DNA from: Acinetobacter kyonggiensis
Lineage (GTDB): Bacteria > Pseudomonadota > Gammaproteobacteria > Pseudomonadales > Moraxellaceae
Assembly (NCBI RefSeq): GCF_900107285.1
Contig: NZ_FNPK01000006.1
Location: forward strand, 124,001 to 188,000
Reading direction: 5' to 3'
Length of the DNA stretch: 64,000 nt
The position numbers and the translations under genes are program-made. Under the pieces are notes generated by a model, which saw only the letters and a list, made by a program, of their open reading frames with translations, was not told where the DNA came from and searched no databases. Below are positions 8,349-17,016 of this stretch, one piece after another. Each line of letters opens with the position of its first letter. The first letter of the stretch is position 1.

Positions 8349-9995
8349 ATGAAGACGCTAGAACAAGCATATCAAGAGTTTAATTTTGATCAATTTCTTG
8401 CCGAGCAATTGGTGGGTACACCTCAAGCAATCAACGCCTATGTTGAATGTTGTGAGCGCCATCTTGGTTCAAATAAAACCGCCTTAATTTGGGAAGGTAA
8501 AAATGGTGAATCGGCTGAGTGGACATTTGAGCAACTGGCAGATGCATCAGGGAAATTAGCCCATTATTTTACTTCGCTGGGCTTAAAAGCAGGTGATTGT
8601 ATTGCGGGTTTATTACCACGTACACCTGAATTGCTCATTACCATTTTAGCAACTTGGCGAATGGGGGCAATATATCAACCTTTGTTTACTGCATTTGAGT
8701 CTAAAGCGATAGAACATCGTATTAATACCGCTAAAACTCGATTGATTGTAACCAATGAAGAACAACGTCAAAAACTTAATAGTGTTGATGTACCTCATAT
8801 TTTAACAGTGTATCAACTTGATACCTTAAGTCAGCAAGATGGTGATTTTTGGACAGAACTTACTAAGCAATCTTCAGCATTTGAACCTGTCATGCAAACA
8901 TTTGCCGATGATTTTTTAATGATGTTTACCTCGGGAACAACGGGTCTGGCTAAATCTGTACCAGTCCCATTAAAGGCCGTATTGGCATTTAAAGGTTATA
9001 TGGCTTATGCCGTAGATTTGCGTCCTGAGGATTCTTTTTGGAATTTAGCCGATCCAGGTTGGGCATATGGACTATATTACGGTATTACAGGGCCGTTAAG
9101 TTTAGGCCATAGCATTATTATGGATGAACGTGCTTTTAGTGTAGATCATGCTGTACAGATTATAAAAAAATACAGAGTGAGCAATTTAACAGGTTCACCT
9201 ACAGCATTTCGTATGTTCTTTGGCTTTAAAGAAAAATTTGATCCATCTATTAAAGCGCATTTGCGTGTGGTGAGTAGCGCAGGTGAGCCATTAACGCCTG
9301 AAGTGATTCATTGGTTTAATCATGACTTAAATGTGAATATTTATGATCAATATGGACAGACTGAATTAGGGATGGTGATTGGCAATCATCATGCCTTAGC
9401 ACATGAAATTAAAATTGGGTCAGCAGGATTTGCAAATCCAGGACATCGCTTTTGTGTTTTAAATCAGAATAATGAAGAAGTGGAGAAAGGTGGCGTAGGC
9501 ACACTAGCAATTGATTTTTCACAATCACCATTGGTTTGGTTTAAAGGCTATGATGGAAATAACCGTAAATCCTTTGTGGGTCATTATTATTTAACGGGTG
9601 ACACAGTTAGATTGAATGAATTAGGTGGTGTTGATTTTATTGGTCGTGCTGACGATGTCATTACAACGTCAGGCTATCGTGTAGGTCCTTTTGATGTAGA
9701 AAGTACATTATTGGAATGTAGTGAAGTGCTTGAATCTGCTGTGATTGGTAAGCCAGATCCAGAACGGACTGAAGTCGTTAAAGCGTTTGTGGTTTTAAAA
9801 CCTCAATTTTCAGCTTCGGATGCGTTAAGTCATAAATTGCAAGAATATGTACGTTCGCGTTTATCTAAGCATGCTTATCCAAAAGAGATTGAATTTGTAG
9901 AAAGTTTGCCTAAAACCTCAAGTGGAAAAATTCAGCGAAATTTACTTAAACAACAGGAAATTGCCAAAATACAAGGGATTCAAAAAGTCGGTTAA
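8349..9995 (+). CDS. AMP-forming acyl-CoA synthetase (acetyl-CoA synthetase-like)
   Basis: This enzyme activates a carboxylic acid with ATP and CoA through an acyl-adenylate. The 548 residues hold the adenylation P-loop motif (TSGTTGLAKS, near 195), YDQYGQTELG (the A5 motif), YLTGDTV (A7 aspartate) and the C-terminal SSGKIQR with the catalytic Lys527. The pattern is closest to medium- or short-chain acyl-CoA ligases. It is the last gene of the acyl-CoA module and would supply the substrate for the dehydrogenase at 6979. The start has an upstream AAGAGG. The exact acid is unknown. Confidence 0.93.
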   Translation: MKTLEQAYQEFNFDQFLAEQLVGTPQAINAYVECCERHLGSNKTALIWEGKNGESAEWTFEQLADASGKLAHYFTSLGLKAGDCIAGLLPRTPELLITILATWRMGAIYQPLFTAFESKAIEHRINTAKTRLIVTNEEQRQKLNSVDVPHILTVYQLDTLSQQDGDFWTELTKQSSAFEPVMQTFADDFLMMFTSGTTGLAKSVPVPLKAVLAFKGYMAYAVDLRPEDSFWNLADPGWAYGLYYGITGPLSLGHSIIMDERAFSVDHAVQIIKKYRVSNLTGSPTAFRMFFGFKEKFDPSIKAHLRVVSSAGEPLTPEVIHWFNHDLNVNIYDQYGQTELGMVIGNHHALAHEIKIGSAGFANPGHRFCVLNQNNEEVEKGGVGTLAIDFSQSPLVWFKGYDGNNRKSFVGHYYLTGDTVRLNELGGVDFIGRADDVITTSGYRVGPFDVESTLLECSEVLESAVIGKPDPERTEVVKAFVVLKPQFSASDALSHKLQEYVRSRLSKHAYPKEIEFVESLPKTSSGKIQRNLLKQQEIAKIQGIQKVG

Positions 9996-10038
9996 TTAGA
10001 TTTTGCCTTTTTTAAGAGCATTTTATTATTGTTAAATT

Positions 10039-10067
10039 AAAAACCGTTCTTTAGGGCGGTTTTTTAA
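10039..10067 (+). terminator. Terminator after the acyl-CoA synthetase gene
   Basis: AAAACCG(TTCTTTAGGG)CGGTTTTTT forms a stem with a T-run. It ends only about 12 bases before the first CRISPR repeat, so the trailing end of the array abuts this operon. Confidence 0.8.
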
Positions 10068-10078
10068 AGGGAAATTGT

Positions 10079-12628
10079 TTTCTAAGCTGCCTATATGGCA
10101 GTGAACCATAATCATAATCCACCACATACATATCAAAATTTCTAAGCTGCCTATATGGCAGTGAACATCTAATTTCAGATAATTTTTTGAGACTGTCTTT
10201 TCTAAGCTGCCTATATGGCAGTGAACTTACGTGCTGTGCGTCCAGCCATTTTCATTTTGTTTCTAAGCTGCCTATATGGCAGTGAACTGCTTTATTCCCA
10301 AACCTCATATGTGAGGTTTTTTCTAAGCTGCCTATATGGCAGTGAACTGCTTTATTCCCAAACCTCATATGTGAGGTTTTTTCTAAGCTGCCTATATGGC
10401 AGTGAACAACACCTGCGAACATGTCTTGCTGTTCTTCTATTTCTAAGCTGCCTATATGGCAGTGAACAAACCAAAACTGCCCAATTCATTGAACAGGTTT
10501 TTCTAAGCTGCCTATATGGCAGTGAACTAGTCTTTGTTCCGTCCATGCATATTCGTGATTTTCTAAGCTGCCTATATGGCAGTGAACCTATAGATGAATA
10601 TATTGTTGATCCCGTGTATTTTCTAAGCTGCCTATATGGCAGTGAACCATCACTTTTTGTTTCATCAACTATTTATGCTTTTCTAAGCTGCCTATATGGC
10701 AGTGAACACTGCTGATAAGTTGCGACTGGATTTATCATCTTTCTAAGCTGCCTATATGGCAGTGAACGCAGTATTCGGTTTTGTTGCATCACCTGTTGCT
10801 TTCTAAGCTGCCTATATGGCAGTGAACATGACCGCGTCAGAAATTCCGCTGAAAGTATCTTTCTAAGCTGCCTATATGGCAGTGAACACAGTGAGGCGTA
10901 TAAGAATAATCAGCAAGGCTTTCTAAGCTGCCTATATGGCAGTGAACAACCCCCAACAACATCTGCCGTAACTACTGGATTTCTAAGCTGCCTATATGGC
11001 AGTGAACGTATTACAAAAAAAGGGGAGTTAATGGTAATATTTCTAAGCTGCCTATATGGCAGTGAACAAGAAAAGGCCACAAACGGCGGCACTTCGGATT
11101 TTCTAAGCTGCCTATATGGCAGTGAACATGCCACTCACCGACGATTTCTTTTTCAAGAATTTCTAAGCTGCCTATATGGCAGTGAACCCTCCGATACAGC
11201 AACTGTGATTAAAACAGGATTTCTAAGCTGCCTATATGGCAGTGAACGACGTCAAACTTGCTTCCGGTATTGCGAATTTTTTCTAAGCTGCCTATATGGC
11301 AGTGAACTCGAGTACGATAAAGAGCGCATGTTTTCTCGCTTTCTAAGCTGCCTATATGGCAGTGAACTTTAATACTTGCATGCAGAAAGATGTGTATAAT
11401 TTCTAAGCTGCCTATATGGCAGTGAACATCGAAACAGTATTTATCGACGATATCGCGCAATTTCTAAGCTGCCTATATGGCAGTGAACCACTAGAGCAAT
11501 GGGCGATTAAATGGGGTATTTTTCTAAGCTGCCTATATGGCAGTGAACCTAACCGTGGAGGAATCTTTCGATGTTGTAGCTTTCTAAGCTGCCTATATGG
11601 CAGTGAACGAGCATTGATCCAATAGGTATTGGTTCACTACTTTCTAAGCTGCCTATATGGCAGTGAACATGTTTTTGGGCCGTATCTCCTTATGCGATAA
11701 TTTCTAAGCTGCCTATATGGCAGTGAACCACGTTATGCGCCAGTGCCACAATTCCGAATATTTCTAAGCTGCCTATATGGCAGTGAACACTTCAATGAAA
11801 TCAATTGAAACCTCATTATTTTTCTAAGCTGCCTATATGGCAGTGAACAGCCAACTCATGATCAATCTTGAATTAGCAATTTCTAAGCTGCCTATATGGC
11901 AGTGAACGTATTTTGCGGATGGGCACCTACTGTTTGTCATTTCTAAGCTGCCTATATGGCAGTGAACAGCCTGATGAAATATTTGGTGTGACTGTAGATT
12001 TTCTAAGCTGCCTATATGGCAGTGAACTAATCAACTTGAAGCTAATTCTCAAACTGCAACTTTCTAAGCTGCCTATATGGCAGTGAACTCAACATGATCA
12101 TTTGTGAAAAATGTTTATATTTTCTAAGCTGCCTATATGGCAGTGAACAATCTTTGCAATACGATCTGACATTTGCAGATTTTCTAAGCTGCCTATATGG
12201 CAGTGAACCACCAACTCAAGTTTGTAAACCTAATCCAGATTTTCTAAGCTGCCTATATGGCAGTGAACGGTTATTGTAAAATTTACAAGAGACAAATGTA
12301 TTTCTAAGCTGCCTATATGGCAGTGAACGACTAGAAATGTATATCTAAGCTACAACGAAATTTCTAAGCTGCCTATATGGCAGTGAACTCATTTCTTGTA
12401 TTATTGGTAAAACTTATATATTTCTAAGCTGCCTATATGGCAGTGAACTGTAGTTATTACCGTAGTAGAGCGCATCCAAGTTTCTAAGCTGCCTATATGG
12501 CAGTGAACGAAGCTTTAAGCCTAAATGGAGAACTTGCACTTTTCTAAGCTGCCTATATGGCAGTGAACTCGTCGATAAGTTAGGAAGTACAACTTTCCGA
12601 TTTCTAAGCTGCCTATATGGCAGTGAAC
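10079..12628 (-). CRISPR. Type I-F CRISPR array, 43 repeats and 42 spacers
   Basis: The 28-bp repeat (plus strand begins TTTCTAAGCTGCC and ends ATGGCAGTGAAC) is the reverse complement of the type I-F repeat GTTCACTGCC...TTAGAAA. By analogy with known I-F arrays, transcription runs on the minus strand from a leader at 12629 onward. All 43 repeats look identical, including both ends. Spacers are 32 bp except three of 33 (starting 10227, 11428, 12028) and one of 31 (11849). Spacers 4 and 5 from the left are identical. No cas gene is found in the remaining 10 kb to the left or 51 kb to the right. Confidence 0.98.
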
Positions 12629-12800
12629 CGTAAATATAAAGGACAAAGCTTTAAAATAACAAGGAGTTAATGCTAAAAAATGCAAAATACCCAAAGTTTT
12701 TTAAAGAATTGTAACTTATTGATTTTATAGGGCTATTAAAGAGTGCTTGAAATATTGGGGTAAAAATGAGTTCTTGTCAAAGACTTCTACAGAACAGAAA
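12629..12800 (-). promoter_or_regulatory. Presumed leader of the CRISPR array
   Basis: In I-F arrays the leader precedes the GTTCACTG end of the repeat, which puts it here, read on the minus strand. The stretch is A+T-rich, has no open frame of note and separates the array from the MoeB-like gene. The inference rests on repeat orientation; no promoter was confirmed. New spacers would be added at 12628. Confidence 0.6.
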
Positions 12801-12860
12801 GAGGATATCCTTTATAATCTACGCAGGTTATAAATCAGCAAATGCAAGTGGGACAACTTA

Positions 12861-13634
12861 GTGACTAATCTACTCGACATGGACTTAGAGTTAAATGATG
12901 ATGAAATGCACCTTTATTCACGCCAAATTCTTCTTGATGGTTGGGATATAGAAGCACAAGAAAAACTCAAACTTGCCAATGTCCTTATAGTGGGTTGTGG
13001 TGGCATAGGCTGTACAAGTGCGGAACTATTAGCACGCGCAGGTGTGGGGAAAATCACCTTGATTGATGCCGACACCATTGAAATAAGCAATTTACAACGT
13101 CAAATAGCCTATGTAGAAGAAAATATTGGCTTTTACAAATCGGAAATACTCGCAAAACGCTTAAAGCAAATTAATCCACATATTCGCATAGAAAGTTATA
13201 CCTCTAAACTTGATCAAAACAATGCAGAACAACTCATTTCTACTCAAGACTTAGTTTTGGATGGCTGCGATAATTTCACTACTCGCTATCTGGTTAATCA
13301 AATGTGTACACAATTAAATGTCGCTTTAATTAGTGCATCAGCCATTGGTTTTCAAGGTCAATTGTTTATGGTAGAAGGCGATTCTGCTTGCTATGAATGT
13401 TTATTTCCAAAAGAAGAACATGCAAACGAAAGTTTGCGTTGTGCAGATTCAGGCGTACTTGCAACAACACCGAATGTCATGGCAAGTTTACAAGCACATC
13501 ATGCCTTGCTTTATTTAGGTTTAGCTCAAACCCCATTGAAGCAAAAACTGTTGCTTTGGGACGGCTTAAGCATGAAACAACGCTTACTGGCTTTTGAAAA
13601 AGATCCAGATTGTTCAGTTTGTCAGGCAAGATAG
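12861..13634 (+). CDS. ThiF/MoeB-family adenylyltransferase (molybdopterin-synthase adenylyltransferase-like)
   Basis: An E1-like enzyme that adenylates the C-terminal Gly of a small sulfur-carrier protein such as MoaD or ThiS. The 257 residues show the ATP-binding GCGGIG (45-50), the acidic LIDAD strand, the conserved SNLQRQ arginine region and two zinc-binding Cys pairs, C177-x2-C180 and C251-x2-C254. The start is GTG at 12861; an in-frame ATG at 12879 is an alternative. No molybdenum cofactor genes are nearby, so the choice between MoeB, ThiF and HesA roles stays open; MoeB is the most likely. Confidence 0.88.
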   Translation: MTNLLDMDLELNDDEMHLYSRQILLDGWDIEAQEKLKLANVLIVGCGGIGCTSAELLARAGVGKITLIDADTIEISNLQRQIAYVEENIGFYKSEILAKRLKQINPHIRIESYTSKLDQNNAEQLISTQDLVLDGCDNFTTRYLVNQMCTQLNVALISASAIGFQGQLFMVEGDSACYECLFPKEEHANESLRCADSGVLATTPNVMASLQAHHALLYLGLAQTPLKQKLLLWDGLSMKQRLLAFEKDPDCSVCQAR

Positions 13635-13691
13635 TCCTGCAAAAGAATATTTTTTGCTACACTCACTACAATTTAATTCTACTTAGACATT

Positions 13692-14990
13692 ATGAAAAAC
13701 AATATCTGGTTAGATGGACTGCGTTCAGTTGCCCGAGTTGGGGAAACAGCTGTCATTGCAGCCAAAGCAGGCATTAAATACGCCACTGAAAAGCCAAGTA
13801 ACGCAAAATTGATGCGCGAAACTTTTGAATCTTTAGGTTCAACCTATATTAAACTTGGGCAGTTTATTGCCAGTACACCATCGTTATTCCCACGTGAATA
13901 TGTGGAAGAATTTCAAGGTTGTTTAGATCAAACACCATCATTACCATTTAGTTATGTACAAGGTGTTTTAGCCTCTGAATTTGCAGGCAGAAATTTAGAT
14001 GAAATTTTTGCTTCGATTGAAGAAAAACCTTTAGCTTCAGCATCGATTGCACAAGTTCACGCAGCTAAATTAGTCACTGGTGAAGATGTCGTGATTAAAG
14101 TGCAAAAGCCGGGCGTAGAAACTATTCTCTATACCGACTTAAATGTCTTGCATTGGGCAACCAAAGTCTTAGAAAAAGCTGTACCGAAAGTAAAATTTGC
14201 ATCACTTGCAGATATTGTCGATGAAATTAAAACCCGTATGGTGCGTGAAGTTGATTTTATTGAAGAAGCACAAAATTTAGATGATTTTGTCAATTATTTG
14301 AATGTCACTCAAAACAATAAAGCAACTGCACCAAAAGTCTATCATCAATATTCAACGCGCCGTGTGCTGACGATGCAGCGTTTGTATGGTGTACCTTTGA
14401 CTGATTTTGATGTGGTCAAAAGAGTCTCTAAAGATCCATCTCAGGTTTTAATTACAGCCATGAATACATGGTTTGGTAGCCTGATGATGTGTAATAGTTT
14501 CCATGCTGATTTACATGCAGGAAATCTGATGTTACTTGAAGATGGTCGTGTCGGTTTTATCGATTTCGGTATCGTTGGGCAGTTAAATCCAACAGTGTGG
14601 ACGGCATCGATTGCATTTATGGATGCACTGCAAAGAACGGATTACAACTTGATGGCAGAAAACATGCTGAAAATGGGCATGACTGACAAAAAAATTGATA
14701 CTCAAGTTTTAGCAGCTGATTTAGAGCGGTTATTTAGCGGCGTATTAATGGCAGATCCTCAGCAAATATTAAGTTCAAATCCTGCCGATTTAAACGATAT
14801 TATGATGGATATGGTGGGTGTAGGTGAGCGTCATGGTATTCGCTTCCCACGTGATTTTGCCTTGTTATTTAAGCAAATGTTGTATTTTGATCGCTTTATG
14901 CGCATTCTGGCACCGTATACCGATATTTATGCAGACCAACGTTTGCAAATGGTGCAAACGCTTGACCCGAATGTGTTGTTAAAAAACTAA
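13692..14990 (+). CDS. ABC1/AarF/UbiB-family atypical kinase
   Basis: A 432-residue member of the family whose archetype UbiB supports ubiquinone biosynthesis or lipid handling. Visible motifs are KLGQ (Lys54 region), the Ala-rich nucleotide loop ASASIAQVH (115-123), the VIKVQKPG lysine strand, HADLHAGNLM (catalytic loop, about 271) and DFG (about 291). No C-terminal membrane helices as in UbiB are obvious, so this may be a paralogue and not UbiB itself. It starts 57 bp after the MoeB-like gene. The ubiquinone gene coq7 lies 2 kb away on the other strand. Confidence 0.9.
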   Translation: MKNNIWLDGLRSVARVGETAVIAAKAGIKYATEKPSNAKLMRETFESLGSTYIKLGQFIASTPSLFPREYVEEFQGCLDQTPSLPFSYVQGVLASEFAGRNLDEIFASIEEKPLASASIAQVHAAKLVTGEDVVIKVQKPGVETILYTDLNVLHWATKVLEKAVPKVKFASLADIVDEIKTRMVREVDFIEEAQNLDDFVNYLNVTQNNKATAPKVYHQYSTRRVLTMQRLYGVPLTDFDVVKRVSKDPSQVLITAMNTWFGSLMMCNSFHADLHAGNLMLLEDGRVGFIDFGIVGQLNPTVWTASIAFMDALQRTDYNLMAENMLKMGMTDKKIDTQVLAADLERLFSGVLMADPQQILSSNPADLNDIMMDMVGVGERHGIRFPRDFALLFKQMLYFDRFMRILAPYTDIYADQRLQMVQTLDPNVLLKN

Positions 14991-15003
14991 GTTGTTTTAA
15001 GAA

Positions 15004-15079
15004 AATCCCCCTAAATCCCCCTTTTTCAAAGAGGGACTTAAAAGCTCCTCCCTTTTTTAAAGGGAGGTTGGGAGGGATT
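15004..15079. repeat. Palindromic C/G-tract intergenic element
   Basis: A 76-bp imperfect inverted repeat starting AATCCCCCTAAATCCCCC and ending GGTTGGGAGGGATT, with inner stems of C-rich and G-rich tracts. Its composition is unlike the surrounding A+T-rich DNA. It resembles small mobile palindromes of bacterial intergenic DNA. Only one copy occurs in this window. Confidence 0.6.
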
Positions 15080-15110
15080 AAAAAAGTCAAAATTTGTTAA
15101 GGGTAAAAAT

Positions 15111-15491
15111 GTGGACGCAATTATCATTGAAGGTTTGAAAGTTGAAACAGTGGTTGGTTGTTTCAATTGGGAACGTCAAATTATTCAACCTTTAATGCTG
15201 GATATGACTATTCAGACCAATTTAGAGCAAGCATCAAATTCGGATAAATTGGAAGATACGCTCAATTATGCGGAAATTTGCGAAATTTCAGCCACCGTGA
15301 TTCAAAAAGCACAGCCAGAATTGATCGAACACGCAGCAAAACTGGTGCTAAATGCACTTTTTACTACCTTTCCCGCAGTCGAATCTATTATGATTACGAT
15401 CAGGAAGCCTGCCATTATCGCGCAAGCAAATTCTGTAGGAATTCGTCTTGAACGCCACCGAAACGATATTCGCCTTAGCTCTGGCGAGTAA
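15111..15491 (+). CDS. folB: Dihydroneopterin aldolase FolB
   Basis: This folate-pathway enzyme converts dihydroneopterin to 6-hydroxymethyldihydropterin and glycolaldehyde. The 126 residues span the whole family length. Conserved features are the N-terminal IEGLKVETVVGCFNWER strand-turn, TLNYAEI (active-site Tyr) and ITIRKP with the catalytic Lys. The start is GTG at 15111, preceded by AAGGG. Its 3' end overlaps the FolK-like gene by 44 bp, so the two consecutive pathway steps are translationally linked. Confidence 0.92.
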   Translation: MDAIIIEGLKVETVVGCFNWERQIIQPLMLDMTIQTNLEQASNSDKLEDTLNYAEICEISATVIQKAQPELIEHAAKLVLNALFTTFPAVESIMITIRKPAIIAQANSVGIRLERHRNDIRLSSGE

Positions 15492-15903
15492 TTGCAATCC
15501 TGAACAACATTTTAAGCAGGCATTTTCCCAGATTGCTGAAATGGGGCAGGTTCAATTCTCTGAAATTTATTTAATTCCATGCCGCGATGCGATTGGGGCA
15601 GACTATTGGAACGCTGCTTGTTTGCTTAAGTCTCATTTGCATGTTGATGAAATTCTTCATTTGCTGAAAAAAATGGAAGCGGATTCAGGTCGTGTACGTC
15701 CTTCCCATTTTATTTCCTTAGATGTAGATTTGATTGCTTGGGGCATGGATTTAAAACACATGCAATTTAATCCGAAAAAATTCCCCTTGGCTTTAGACGT
15801 AAAAATTCCAATGCAAGATGTGTGGAAGCATGTGATATTTATATACGATACTGCTATTGATTATCCGATTGTGCATTTAACTCAATTTAATCTTAGTTCG
15901 TAG
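15448..15903 (+). CDS. folK: Divergent FolK-like 6-hydroxymethyl-dihydropterin pyrophosphokinase
   Basis: HPPK transfers pyrophosphate from ATP to 6-hydroxymethyldihydropterin, the step after FolB. The 151 residues keep the N-terminal ALASNCNPEQHF (usual ALGSN) and SLDVDLIAWG, the counterpart of the DLDLL metal-binding motif. The normal RPLDLD arginine-proline context and the HPR segment are weak or missing. The predicted start is TTG at 15448, 44 bp inside folB. Position after folB supports the identity. Either it is a diverged but working enzyme or a second FolK exists elsewhere. Confidence 0.75.
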   Translation: MNATETIFALALASNCNPEQHFKQAFSQIAEMGQVQFSEIYLIPCRDAIGADYWNAACLLKSHLHVDEILHLLKKMEADSGRVRPSHFISLDVDLIAWGMDLKHMQFNPKKFPLALDVKIPMQDVWKHVIFIYDTAIDYPIVHLTQFNLSS

Positions 15904-15960
15904 TGGCGCAAACTGCTTTGCTTGACTATAGGCTTTGATTTTTAGTTTTCTGAATCAGTC

Positions 15961-15989
15961 AAATCACATTTCTATATAGCGTGATTTTA
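15961..15989 (+). terminator. Possible terminator after the folB-folK pair
   Basis: AATCAC and GTGATT flank a 14-base loop and are followed by TTAT. The stem is short, so the call is tentative. Confidence 0.4.
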
Positions 15990-16061
15990 TTGAGATAAAT
16001 GCAAAAATGGCGCAATCTGTTGGTTGTTTTTTGTTTTTAAGTTATTTAAAAAAGTGTACTT

Positions 16062-16631
16062 ATGGATATAAAGAACAGCAAGATGGCAAAGATAAAACTT
16101 TTAGGCATCATGGTCATGTTTTTGACAGGGTGTAGCAGTATGAGTGTAGAACAATGTCATACGGCACAATGGTTTTCTGTTGGCGAAATTGACGGCAGTT
16201 CAGGTCAAGTGAGCCGTATTGATCGATATTTTAAGGCCTGTCAAAAAGCGGGAATTCAACCTAATCAACAGCTTTATCAGCAGGGCTATCAACGTGGTTT
16301 AAGTTATTATTGTACGGCAGAAAATATATTTGATCAGGCATTAAAAGGCTCAGGGTCGTACAGTGTGTGTCCTTTAGAAAAACGTAGTCAATTAAAGTCG
16401 TATTATGATGTGGCACATGATTTTTATGATGCTAAAAAACAGCAAGATGATTTGTTGGATAATTTAGAGCGTTATCGTACAGCGCTACTTGATGATAAAA
16501 CTAGCCCCGAAAATCGGGACAAATATCGTAAATTAATTCAAGAATTAAGAATTAAACAAGACAGAGTTGAATTTAATTATTATGAAGCTGATCGTAAATT
16601 AGAACGTTTTAAACGCCAAAATAGGCTGTAA
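16062..16631 (+). CDS. DUF2799-type outer-membrane lipoprotein
   Basis: A 189-residue predicted lipoprotein. A hydrophobic signal ends in the lipobox LTGC, so the mature protein starts at a lipidated Cys. The body contains QCHTAQWFSVGEIDG and GLSYYC, typical of the DUF2799 family of unknown function, then a long charged helical tail (YYEADRKLERFKRQ). Met8 (16083) could be the real start, since it gives a more ordinary signal peptide length. It stands alone between the folate genes and a dispersed repeat. Confidence 0.82.
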   Translation: MDIKNSKMAKIKLLGIMVMFLTGCSSMSVEQCHTAQWFSVGEIDGSSGQVSRIDRYFKACQKAGIQPNQQLYQQGYQRGLSYYCTAENIFDQALKGSGSYSVCPLEKRSQLKSYYDVAHDFYDAKKQQDDLLDNLERYRTALLDDKTSPENRDKYRKLIQELRIKQDRVEFNYYEADRKLERFKRQNRL

Positions 16632-16731
16632 ATCTTATTTTTATGATTCATTAAAAAGCCCACTAAAATAAAATAAGTAATACTGATCAGTTAAGGGGGT
16701 TACAATTAACTCCTTAGCTTTTTAGTTATTC

Positions 16732-16922
16732 ACGACGGAGTCTTATCGTTTTAAATCAAATTTTTGGAGCTCGTTTGTTCTTTTGTTTAGCCAAAAGAAC
16801 CAAAAGCATCTGTTATCCGCAAAACTCGTCAAATCCCTTTTATTGATCAATTCATCGCAGAAACCTTACTTTTTCAAAGTAGTCTTGCCTCGAACAGTTG
16901 CGGATGACGTTTCCGTGTATCG
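16732..16922. repeat. Dispersed intergenic repeat, copy B
   Basis: Related to 6679-6890. Here the long-range stem is GTTATCCGCAA (16812-16822) with TTGCGGATGAC (16898-16908); the changed bases relative to copy A keep most pairs. A local hairpin GTTCTTTTG...CAAAAGAAC is also present. The remaining DNA of the 16632-17016 gap holds only the coq7 terminator. Confidence 0.75.
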
Positions 16923-16948
16923 AATAACATCATGAACTTAAAAAATAA

Positions 16949-16980
16949 AATGCCAGTCAATTTCTTAACTGACTGGCATT
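16949..16980 (-). terminator. Terminator of coq7 (minus strand)
   Basis: AATGCCAGTCA pairs with TGACTGGCATT across a 10-base loop. On the minus strand the stem is followed by a T-rich run, as expected for the end of the coq7 transcript. Confidence 0.85.
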
Positions 16981-17016
16981 ACACAATCATATGGGCTTTT
17001 ATCATGCAAAAAACAC

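Noticed and set aside
10215..12279. Several open frames on both strands repeating FLSCLYGSE or SLPYRQLR or VHCHIGSLE
   Set aside because: They are translations of the 28-bp CRISPR repeats; the 60-bp period is a multiple of 3, which keeps the frames open.
12629..12860. Hidden cas genes or a degenerate repeat next to the array
   Set aside because: No open frame of useful size and no repeat-like sequence occurs after the last repeat.
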